Under the pieces are notes generated by a model. The model did no database searches. It was not told where the DNA came from and worked only from the letters and a program-made list of their open reading frames with translations. Positions 1 to 7,053 of a stretch of 64,000 bases of DNA are shown piece by piece. Both the position numbers and the translations under genes were made by a program. Every line of letters starts with the position of its first letter. Within the stretch, counting starts at the first letter, position 1. The stretch covers positions 1 through 64,000 of the forward strand of contig DASRRM010000079.1 of assembly GCA_035695715.1 (NCBI GenBank), read 5' to 3'. The DNA comes from RYN-428 sp035695715 (lineage in GTDB: Bacteria; Planctomycetota; Phycisphaerae; Tepidisphaerales; Tepidisphaeraceae).

Positions 1-340
1 GAGGGATTTATTGCTCTCCGCGCCGCCCTTTTGCTTTTGGACCCAACAACCTTTTGAGCATTCCCCCATGCCTTTCCAAAACGCAACGCTCCGGACTCAG
101 AGTGCGTACGGCACGCGCGCTCAGTCTCCAGTTCAGGCTGAACCAATACAGTCTTACGAAAAATCATGGAAGATCCTCTAATAGCTATGCTTCTTGAATT
201 GCGCAGCGCAGAGCCAAGCCGATCGCATTGCTGACCGTCCCGCGCGAAAAGGCGAGGAAACGACTTGCTACTAAGCGTTGAGCAATAATATGTTATGGAT
301 TCGGGAAGTGTCATTCGTGGATGTCACCTTTCAGTTTTCC
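1..340. other. left edge, no gene recognised
   Basis: I see no convincing coding frame, RNA gene or repeat in this stretch. It lies downstream of the minus-strand lipoprotein gene that ends at 341 and may hold its 3' untranslated region. Confidence 0.4.
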
Positions 341-895
341 TCACCGCGTCCCTTTTTCCTCATTGCGATCCAATACGATTCTCCATTGGGCGCTGGCAGG
401 CTCCCCGATTCTGCGGAACTGCAGGTTTAATTTTTCGCGCTCCGGCACAAGCGCTATATCGCAGAGATCGTAGCCTTCCATGCGCAACTTGTACTGCGAG
501 CCCGGACCAACAGAACGACCTTGAAAAGATACGGCGCCATCGGAACCCACGGTCCTCTTCAATATGAATTCGTCGTGCTGCGTCGGCCAGAAAACGGCAA
601 GTAAGGAATTAACAGGATCCGTCTCCATCTCCACCACATAATCACCGCTCAAAAGGGCGCAATGACAGCGTTCCAGCAAAGGGTCGCCTCTGGTCAGCAG
701 AACGATGACCTCCAATCTCACATCAGCAAGTCCAGCATCACGGCCGTTGAAAAAACCATGCCATGTGCCCAATAGCGGGTATTCCGCTTTTTCGCTGGGG
801 CTAAATTCAGGCGCACTTTTCAATCGTTGCGCGGGGGCGCACCCCGCGAAAGCAGCGAAGGCCAGCAGCCAAAGCAATCGTCTAGTCGCGTTCAT
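341..895 (-). CDS. putative lipoprotein, paralogue of the next gene
   Basis: A 184-residue protein starting at ATG 895. The N-terminus is a lipoprotein signal: basic residues, a hydrophobic stretch, then a lipobox ending AFAGC, so it is probably lipid-anchored at a membrane facing the periplasm. The mature part holds GTWHGFF near residue 44 and DEFILKRT near residue 110. Both recur in similar positions in the neighbouring gene at 932-1465 (GAWEGEW and DEFILAKT), so the two look like an old tandem duplication. I recognise no enzymatic motif and cannot assign a function. Both genes lie on the minus strand, 36 bp apart, and could be cotranscribed. Confidence 0.65.
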   Translation of the reverse strand: MNATRRLLWLLAFAAFAGCAPAQRLKSAPEFSPSEKAEYPLLGTWHGFFNGRDAGLADVRLEVIVLLTRGDPLLERCHCALLSGDYVVEMETDPVNSLLAVFWPTQHDEFILKRTVGSDGAVSFQGRSVGPGSQYKLRMEGYDLCDIALVPEREKLNLQFRRIGEPASAQWRIVLDRNEEKGTR

Positions 896-931
896 TTATT
901 TTCATGTCATTGGAGAATCGGTTGAACCGTG

Positions 932-1465
932 TTACTTGACTCGCGAGGAGCGAGTAATCCAACTCGCCTCTCGGGGAAGGCCACCGCCGGCGCAAAGATA
1001 AACCAGCGTCAAGCGCGCGCGATCAGCGCAGCAATATATTTCGCAAACTGTCTCCTCATCGCCCAAACTGGGCACACTACCGTAACCCCGCAATATTGTT
1101 TCGCCGTTATAGTCCTCCGTCTTCGCGAGTATAAACTCGTCAGAGTGGGCAATCGTCGTGAGCGGGCCAATAGTTCCATCCCACTGTAATTTGACGAGGT
1201 AGAGGTCGGGCGCAAGTTGACGGCGTGCGTCGTAAGGAGATCGATCGGAAATAATAAGCCGCGCACACCCAAATCTCTTGAAGACGCCCTCACTTGGTGA
1301 GTTGCCCCACTCCCCCTCCCAAGCGCCACACAGCGTGCATTGCGGATCGTGCCGAACAGGCACGCGAACTGCCGTCTGCCACTGTGCGTCAAAAGAACAT
1401 CCCGCAAGCAATATTGCGACGGCGCATAGCATACATCGTAATATGACGGCGTACGTAGTTCGCAT
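932..1465 (-). CDS. putative lipoprotein, tandem paralogue
   Basis: A 177-residue protein with a clear lipoprotein signal (hydrophobic stretch, then LLAGC). It shares the spacing and two short motifs (GAWEGEW, DEFILAKT) with the downstream gene at 341-895. The mature region has several cysteines (CTLC, CEIYCC), which the paralogue only partly keeps. The TLCGAWEG region resembles the start of a small beta-rich domain, but I can name no family. Start ATG 1465 places the signal peptide at the very N-terminus. Function unknown. Confidence 0.65.
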   Translation of the reverse strand: MRTTYAVILRCMLCAVAILLAGCSFDAQWQTAVRVPVRHDPQCTLCGAWEGEWGNSPSEGVFKRFGCARLIISDRSPYDARRQLAPDLYLVKLQWDGTIGPLTTIAHSDEFILAKTEDYNGETILRGYGSVPSLGDEETVCEIYCCADRARLTLVYLCAGGGLPREASWITRSSRVK

Positions 1466-1524
1466 AATTTTGAGCGCAGAAAACGGAAAACGGGGGCGCA
1501 GAAAACGGGACGGGTTTGGGAACG

Positions 1525-1542
1525 GAAAAGGGGAGGCGTCCC
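1525..1542. repeat. left 18-bp terminal inverted repeat of RAYT unit
   Basis: An 18-bp sequence of the form GGAAAAGGGGAGGCGTCC. Its perfect reverse complement lies at 2113-2130, on the other side of the decayed RAYT gene, so the two probably mark the ends of the mobile unit or are its REP partners. Confidence 0.7.
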
Positions 1543-1543
1543 A

Positions 1544-2073
1544 TTATGGACCGGTCTTCTTCAGCCGTCCCTGCTTGCGAAAAGTTGACTGCAATCCCAA
1601 TTCAATCGTCGTCTTATGCTGCCAGCCTTCCGACCCGAATGGCGTTCCTTTATTCACGCTCTGGCGCAGGGTCTCTGTCTCAGCCTTGGTCTGGGACTGA
1701 TTCACCCAGTCAAGCCAGTTGGCCGGGCGCGGCACCGGCCATTCTGACAGCAGGCCGCGTTCCTCGGCCGACCCGTTTTCCCGCCGCCACAAACTCGACC
1801 AGCGCCAATCCTGCGCACGCCTGGCCAGCCTCGCACGCAAGGCGTTGCGTTCGATATAGCGGGCGACGATCAGGAAATGCCGGTCTTCTTCAACGGGAAA
1901 ACTCTTGAATGCACCCTGATAAACATGGCCACGCCCGGTGCTGGGCTCGCGGTCATCACGCGCTCGAAAGCGGCGTAGTCGCCGGCATCAGCGAACAATT
2001 CGCGGCGATCATTTCCGCGGTTGAGACAATGGAAAAATGACGCCCCCGGAGCTTTGCGAGCGCGCCTTGGCAT
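1544..2073 (-). pseudogene. decayed REP-associated tyrosine transposase (RAYT, IS200-like)
   Basis: The N-terminus (MPRRARK..., HCLNRGNDRRELF) is the conserved start of Y1/RAYT transposases. After about 40 residues, near DYAAFERVM, the frame jumps. The reading then continues in another frame as HVYQGAFKSFPVEED and IVARYIERNALRARL, and back into a C-terminal frame with WRWSSLWRRENGS, PRPANWLDWVN and the GTPFGSEGW motif. The central segment that would carry the HUH metal-binding motif is missing, so the gene combines an internal deletion with frameshift and cannot encode an active enzyme. Perfect 18-bp inverted repeats flank it at 1525-1542 and 2113-2130. Confidence 0.8.
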
Positions 2074-2112
2074 CGGCGGAGGATAGCAAACGAATCGCAA
2101 AGGTCAATAATC

Positions 2113-2130
2113 GGACGCCTCCCCTTTTCC
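2113..2130. repeat. right 18-bp terminal inverted repeat of RAYT unit
   Basis: Exact reverse complement of 1525-1542. The two arms enclose the RAYT pseudogene in a unit of about 606 bp. Confidence 0.7.
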
Positions 2131-2477
2131 TCCGCCCCTGCTGGTTGCCCTTAAAGCGATAAATCTAGGGGTTTGAGCCCCAAGGTGCTGTTTCGCCTGG
2201 AATTAGGAATGTCCCCTTTTGTTCGTTCAAAGGCTAGTGCCGTCGGTAAGGTTGGCTCGCTCACTGCCCGCCAAGCCAATTTGACGGCCTTCATTCGTGA
2301 CGTATAGGCCTCGCGAGACACGGGAAGGTATGCCTCGCTAACACAGGCGGAACAATCGACGGCGTTAAGGCTGCTACAGGAAATCACGAGTACGCCAGGC
2401 AAGGTCTCCGGGCATCAAAATCGGCGTTGACTCGCTAAATCGAGTGGTTAGGCTTTCTCCCTTGGAGATAGAGTCGC
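2131..2477. other. intergenic stretch with a REP-like scrap
   Basis: An open minus-strand frame exists at 2151-2402, but it has no convincing start context or family features. Near 2206 the bases GGAATGTCCCCTTTTG resemble fragments that accompany RAYT remnants elsewhere in the window. I see no gene that I can support. Confidence 0.35.
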
Positions 2478-3344
2478 ATGGGAGTGATAACAAAGAGAAT
2501 TTCAGAGGCGCGTATTTGGGTTGAAAATTCTCGGTGGTTTTACGACCAGAATCTTGATTTTCTCAAGAAGAACATAACTAATCGCGATTTTCACGGGCTT
2601 TCAAATATAGCGCTGTCGCTCGAAATGCTGTCATCGTATTATGGAAGAATCGGCCAAGTGCGACTAGCCGACAATCATGAGGGCGGATGGTCCAATATTT
2701 CGCTAGCGTGTGCATACCGGTTCATCTCGGTTCAGATCCGTTGCGAAATTTATTTACGGAGTATTCGAGCGCCCGACTTGTGCCCGCTGGAGATCCGGAA
2801 TGACATTCCTGATATGGGATCGCTTCTCGCAGCTAGTATAGCTTTCGAAATCCCGAATATGCAAGCTTATATGACACAGGCCTTGGTTTCTATCATCAAG
2901 GCAGATGAGAGATTGCCGACCACTTATTGGCGGCATAGACATTTTGAGCCATTTATCTTGTGGCTCAGTGACCAAAGTCTTGCGGATCGAGATCACAATT
3001 TCGGCGTTTATTCTCAAATCATTGCTCACTGGAATTCAGATGAGCTTTCGTCTGAAGTCATTTTTAATATTTGTGACTACCATCTTCTTAACATGCTCGA
3101 TCGTGGCAGGAAATGGCAGGCCGAGTTCACGTCGCCACCGTTCGATCTGCTTCCATCGGAGGTCGTCGCGATAGCTCGGGTGCGCGAAAATATGGGATTG
3201 CGCACCGCCGACTCCAACCACGAATTGCTCCACACTGGCTTCCAGTTAATGAAATGGGATCGAAGCCTCTTGGACGGGGATCCGGTAATTCGTGACGTGT
3301 CCACTTTTTTTGAAGGAGTTATGTCATTCCCCCTCGCGATCTAA
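2478..3344 (+). CDS. hypothetical protein beside RAYT remnant
   Basis: A 288-residue soluble protein with no signal peptide or membrane segment. ATG 2478 is preceded by TTGGAG at a suitable distance. The sequence is rich in helix-forming residues and contains aromatic patches such as RWFYDQNLDFL and TYWRHRHFEPFILWL. By eye its base composition is AT-richer than neighbouring genes, which, with the adjacent RAYT unit, suggests acquisition. I do not recognise the family. An all-helical immunity-type protein (Imm49-like) is a guess I could not test. Confidence 0.6.
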   Translation: MGVITKRISEARIWVENSRWFYDQNLDFLKKNITNRDFHGLSNIALSLEMLSSYYGRIGQVRLADNHEGGWSNISLACAYRFISVQIRCEIYLRSIRAPDLCPLEIRNDIPDMGSLLAASIAFEIPNMQAYMTQALVSIIKADERLPTTYWRHRHFEPFILWLSDQSLADRDHNFGVYSQIIAHWNSDELSSEVIFNICDYHLLNMLDRGRKWQAEFTSPPFDLLPSEVVAIARVRENMGLRTADSNHELLHTGFQLMKWDRSLLDGDPVIRDVSTFFEGVMSFPLAI

Positions 3345-3627
3345 GCGGGGCGAGGAAAATAGGACGGGTAACGGGTGCGATTGATCTCCATCCTCGAGAG
3401 TGTAGTCAAAACTCAGCCGCGCCTTTCGAGGCCCTCAAAGGCCTGAGATTGGGCGAGACTCGTGTGAACGGCTGTTTGAAAAATTGGCGAAATCAAGGGG
3501 GTCGGGAGTCTTCGATTTGACTTCGTGCAACGCTTCGGGCACGGGCCAGGATGGTGACATGGATGAATTCCGGAATGATGGAATCCGCCTTTCAGTGTTT
3601 CGGTTGATGGGTATTCCGATGGGGCAA
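3345..3627. other. intergenic, nothing recognised
   Basis: Short overlapping frames exist here on both strands, but none has a ribosome-binding site or recognisable motif. The bases around 3360 (AGGACGGGTAACGGG) resemble the REP-like fragments near 1510. Confidence 0.3.
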
Positions 3628-4029
3628 TCAGCATTTCGTCCCGCATTCGGGACAGATTCCGCTTACATTTCCGCGAAGTGAGTAGCCGCACTGAATGCAT
3701 TCTTCCGCCGTGCGCCGCCGTGCAGCGCGGTTCCGCTTACGGGCGAAGAGCGAATTAATCGCGGCCAGTCCATACCCCCACGCAAAACTATTGACCCCAA
3801 TTCCGATGCATGTAAGAACCGCATCAGGCTCGCCGTTACCCATGAAAATCATGCAGAAGACAGAAGTCGGCAACGAAAGTATCAATGCAGGAATTGCTAG
3901 AATCGGCGTCAAAGCGGGTATATTTACCGCCGCAAGTGCAATGGGAACCCAGAGAGCACAATTGATGATTGCCAGCTTCCCGCCAAGCGTCGGCTTGCCC
4001 AGGAATCGTGAAGGTTGCGGCTGGCTCAT
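3628..4029 (-). CDS. small membrane protein with C-terminal zinc ribbon
   Basis: A 133-residue protein. I take ATG 4029 (MSQPQPSRFLG) rather than upstream in-frame codons, because the hydrophobic part follows directly. About three hydrophobic segments span residues 20-90 (ALWVPIALAAVNIPAL, LTPILAIPALILSL, VLTCIGIGVNSFAWG). A basic linker (ARKRNRAARRR) then leads to a four-cysteine ribbon, CIQCGYSLRGNVSGICPECG. The same ribbon ends two other genes in the window, at 12595-12990 and 15136-15756. This architecture is familiar in planctomycetes but its role is unknown; the ribbon probably binds zinc on the cytoplasmic side. Confidence 0.7.
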   Translation of the reverse strand: MSQPQPSRFLGKPTLGGKLAIINCALWVPIALAAVNIPALTPILAIPALILSLPTSVFCMIFMGNGEPDAVLTCIGIGVNSFAWGYGLAAINSLFARKRNRAARRRTAEECIQCGYSLRGNVSGICPECGTKC

Positions 4030-4207
4030 CGCGGAAGAGTGTAACTGAGACGCGCGCGTGAGGTGAAACTTAGATCGGACGGTGCACGGAAAATGTGCCG
4101 CCCGCAAATGGAACACGCCGATCCATTGGCCGGATCGGGTTTTGCCCCTCCTGATTTCTGGTAATATAGTCCCCGTAAGTTTTGCGTCGTCTCGAAGAGG
4201 ATAATTC

Positions 4208-4414
4208 GTGAGTGAAGACGAACCGACGGGCGAGGCTGAACACACAAAGGGCGCGAGGGAGTCGACGCGCGGCGCCCATGAAAAGGGGCGCAGGAGAAAG
4301 CGCCGGGATAAAGGCGGCGAGAAAGCCGATGAGTTCAGGCAATACCACAGGAAGAAGCCTTTCGGTTACAAAGGGAAATGGCCTCCCAGAAAAGGACCGA
4401 AGCGCACGCGTTGA
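4208..4414 (+). CDS. possible small basic protein
   Basis: A 68-residue frame starting at GTG 4208, with GAAGAGG about 8 bp upstream. It is very rich in Arg, Lys, Glu and Gly and ends in PPRKGPKRTR. It overlaps the start proposed for the Sel1-repeat gene. The low-complexity composition means it could be a chance frame; it is listed because the upstream context is reasonable. Confidence 0.25.
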   Translation: MSEDEPTGEAEHTKGARESTRGAHEKGRRRKRRDKGGEKADEFRQYHRKKPFGYKGKWPPRKGPKRTR

Positions 4415-5112
4415 CTACAATGAGGCGAGAAATGGCGATCGTGACACGACGACGATATTCGAATTCCGTAACGGGGAAGCACATAATTGCCCCGCGGGAT
4501 GTTCGCGCCAATGGAAAAGCGCTGAAACGATTGGCCGTGCAGTTTCAGAATGGAGAGGGCGTAAAGAGAGATTATCGTCTGGCACTGAGGCTTTTTAGGG
4601 CCGCGGCCGAGGACGGTGATGCCGATGCCCAGTTTACAGTCGGAACCTACCTGGAACATGGCGTCGGCACCAACAAAGACGAAAGGCAGGCGGCGGAATG
4701 GTATAGGAGGGCCGCCGATCAAGGGAATGCCGCGGGACGCTACTCTCTGGGTGTCTGTTATGCCGAGGGAGTGGGCGTGGCGCAGGATCATCGCCGTGCC
4801 GTGTCCCTGTTCAAGCTCGCCGCCGAACAGGGGGATTCCGATGCTGAATGGGCGCTTGGAGTAGCGTACCGTTTCGGGCGCGGCATTTCCCAGGACCAAC
4901 GGAAGGGATTTCAGTGGTTACTGAAAGCCGCCAGACAGGGCGTGGCCGCCGCTCAGTTCTCGGTCGGGCTATGCTACAGCCGGGGCGAAGGCGTGGAGCG
5001 CAACATGGCCGAAGCGGAAAGGTGGTATCAGAAGGCCGCCCGGCAGGGAGATTCAGGCGCACGCCACAATCTGAAATTGCTTCGGGCCGAGCGAAAGCGT
5101 CAGCCGGTATGA
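4378..5112 (+). CDS. Sel1-repeat protein
   Basis: Up to 244 residues from ATG 4378; ATG at 4420 or 4432 are equally possible starts. From about residue 50 to the end there are five tandem Sel1-like repeats of about 36 residues, each with the A-x-x-LF/WY-x-x-AA-x-QG-x-x-x-A-x-x-x-LG pattern (e.g. AAEWYRRAADQGNAAGRYSLG). Such helical solenoids act as protein-binding scaffolds in signalling or envelope processes. No signal peptide is evident; the N-terminal 40 residues are basic and poorly ordered. The partner cannot be inferred from the neighbours. Confidence 0.8.
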   Translation: MASQKRTEAHALTTMRREMAIVTRRRYSNSVTGKHIIAPRDVRANGKALKRLAVQFQNGEGVKRDYRLALRLFRAAAEDGDADAQFTVGTYLEHGVGTNKDERQAAEWYRRAADQGNAAGRYSLGVCYAEGVGVAQDHRRAVSLFKLAAEQGDSDAEWALGVAYRFGRGISQDQRKGFQWLLKAARQGVAAAQFSVGLCYSRGEGVERNMAEAERWYQKAARQGDSGARHNLKLLRAERKRQPV

Positions 5113-5224
5113 TCGCGAGAATTCCAACTGCACCAAGCTCCCTTCATGTTGGAAGTAATGCATACTGGGTGTGCCGCGCCTTGCGTTTGACCCCATCCCG
5201 TCGCGTCGATACAAACTTAGGTCT

Positions 5225-6325
5225 ATGTCCGGCTCGAATCCAAGCGACAGTCATGAAGCCCTTGATCCGCTGCGCAAGCAGATTGACGGGCTGGATCATC
5301 AGATCGTTGATCTGCTCAACGCCCGTGCGCGGGTGGTGGTGGAGATTGGGAAACTGAAACAGCAGCATAAGACGCCGATCTATTCGCCGGATCGGGAAAA
5401 AATGGTGTTGGAGAAAGTTCGGCGGCTCAATCATGGGCCGCTGCCCGACCGCTGCCTGGAGGCGGTCTATCGCGAATTGATGAGCGGGTCGTTTGCGCTG
5501 GAAAAGCCGCTGCGCATTGGGTTCCTCGGGCCGACCGGCACGTTTTCGCACGCGGCTTCGGTGCAGAAGTTCGGCAGCAGCGTCACCCATGTGCCGCTGA
5601 GCGATATTCCCGGCGTATTCGACGAAGTCGTGCGCGGGCATATCGATTACGGGATGGTGCCGGTGGAGAACAGCATCGGCGGCGGGATCGTCGACACGCT
5701 CGACGCGTTTCAGCATAGCTCGGCCAAGATTTGCGCGGAAGTGCGGGTGACCGTGCATCATTTTCTGATGTCGCGCGGGCCGTGGGAGGAAGTGAAGTCG
5801 ATCCACAGCAAGCCGGAGGTCTTCAGCCAGTGCCGCAAATGGCTGTCGGCGGTTGCCAAGGAGCGCGACATTCAGCCGTCGGCCAGCACCAGCAAGGCCG
5901 CCGAGCTGGCGGCCCAGCAGGCGGGCGTAGCCGCGATCGGCACGCGACTGGCGGGGCAGATGAACGGCCTGCGCGTGTTGTTCGAGAACATCGAGGATGA
6001 CCCGGACAATGAGACGCGTTTCTTCGTGATCGGCCGCGAGCCGGCCCGCAAGACCGGCGACGACAAGACCGCCATCATGTTCACCACCGCCCACAAGCCC
6101 GGCGCATTGGCCGAGGTGCTGGATGTGTTCAAGGAAAATGGGATCAACCTGACGGATATCGAAAAGCGGCCGAGTAAGAAAGTGAATTGGGAATATTATT
6201 TTTTCATCGATGCCCAGGGCCATCAGGACGACGCGGGCATGACGGCTGCCATAGAGCAGGCACGGCAGCATTGCCTGCAACTGACGGTATTGGGAAGCTA
6301 TCCGCGGGCGACGGAGGTTTTGTAG
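5225..6325 (+). CDS. pheA: bifunctional chorismate mutase/prephenate dehydratase
   Basis: A 366-residue cytoplasmic enzyme that makes phenylpyruvate from chorismate via prephenate. The start is ATG 5225; upstream in-frame residues look unlike the family. Residues 10-90 are an AroQ-type mutase domain (LRKQIDGLDHQIVDLLNAR). Residues from about 97 carry the dehydratase (GFLGPTGTFSHAA, PVENSIGGG and TRFFVIG near 263). A C-terminal ACT domain follows, with GALAEVLDVF near 291 and EKRPS near 312. The usual phenylalanine-binding motif is ESRPS; the Lys in place of Ser is a small deviation in the regulatory site. Length and order are normal for the fused P-protein. It stands alone, without other aromatic genes nearby. 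Confidence 0.93.
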   Translation: MSGSNPSDSHEALDPLRKQIDGLDHQIVDLLNARARVVVEIGKLKQQHKTPIYSPDREKMVLEKVRRLNHGPLPDRCLEAVYRELMSGSFALEKPLRIGFLGPTGTFSHAASVQKFGSSVTHVPLSDIPGVFDEVVRGHIDYGMVPVENSIGGGIVDTLDAFQHSSAKICAEVRVTVHHFLMSRGPWEEVKSIHSKPEVFSQCRKWLSAVAKERDIQPSASTSKAAELAAQQAGVAAIGTRLAGQMNGLRVLFENIEDDPDNETRFFVIGREPARKTGDDKTAIMFTTAHKPGALAEVLDVFKENGINLTDIEKRPSKKVNWEYYFFIDAQGHQDDAGMTAAIEQARQHCLQLTVLGSYPRATEVL

Positions 6326-6383
6326 GTTGGTGCTGAGGAGAAGATGACGCCATTCTTCGGGCTTTTGCGACAGACCTGCTCAG

Positions 6384-7013
6384 TCAGCAGCCATACGCAA
6401 TTTCATCGATGTCGCCCTGCAAATCTTCGAGCGTCACTTCAGAATTCAGGGAGTGAACAAGAGCTTCTGTCAATGCCTCGGGCTGGTAGATCCGCCGGGC
6501 CGAATTCGCGTTCACAGGCCTCCCGAAATAATCACGCGCCCATGTTGCGTACAAATCAGGATCACCTTGGAGGATCCTGAGAAGGTCGGCCGCGCCGCCG
6601 TCGGTGTTCGCCGGATATTTCGCAGTTCCGGAACTCCACGCATTGTCCGTCCGAGTGCGCCACTGGCAAAAGGTGGTGTCGTTAATCGAAAACGCCGGCT
6701 CATGTAAAAAGGCTTCCAACTCCTGTGGAACGCCGTCAAACATTCCCGGCATTGGTTGATTGTGCTCGACGCACCATCGAGCCGCGGGAGATTCGTGGCA
6801 GTATCCCTTGAGGATCGCGCCATGCAGGGTGAAGAGCACGAAGTATTCGTCTCCGCTGCCGTTTCGCATCGACGCCATTTGCTTGCCCGGCGACCATTTG
6901 GAATTGAACGAGTAATACCGGTACTGCCAGTCGCGGCAGATGATAGCATCGAGCATGGCGATAGCCTTGCTGATGCGCAGAAGATTCGGCAGGTCAGGCA
7001 AGTCAACTACCAC
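6384..7013 (-). CDS. conserved hypothetical protein
   Basis: A 209-residue soluble protein. The start is GTG 7013, supported by GGAGG about 10 bp upstream. The N-terminus (LPDLPNLLRISKAIAMLDAI) is followed by WQYRYYSFNSKW and MRNGSGDEYFVLFTLHGAILKG, a pattern I remember from conserved hypothetical proteins in diverse bacteria but cannot name. There is no signal peptide or membrane segment. It lies 40 bp downstream of acsA on the same strand and could be read through from it. Confidence 0.7.
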   Translation of the reverse strand: MVVDLPDLPNLLRISKAIAMLDAIICRDWQYRYYSFNSKWSPGKQMASMRNGSGDEYFVLFTLHGAILKGYCHESPAARWCVEHNQPMPGMFDGVPQELEAFLHEPAFSINDTTFCQWRTRTDNAWSSGTAKYPANTDGGAADLLRILQGDPDLYATWARDYFGRPVNANSARRIYQPEALTEALVHSLNSEVTLEDLQGDIDEIAYGC

Positions 7014-7053
7014 TGATCAAGGCCCTCCATTTTCATCAGCTTCGCGCCCCAAC

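Noticed and set aside
2151..2402. 83-codon minus-strand frame
   Set aside because: No ribosome-binding site, no motif, and overlaps a REP-like fragment.
4212..4598. 128-codon frame overlapping the Sel1-repeat gene
   Set aside because: Out of frame with the clear Sel1 repeats; Arg/Gly/Ser-rich by-product.
5144..6280. 378-codon minus-strand frame opposite pheA
   Set aside because: Shadow of pheA; composition (many His, Arg, Gln) is typical of antisense frames.
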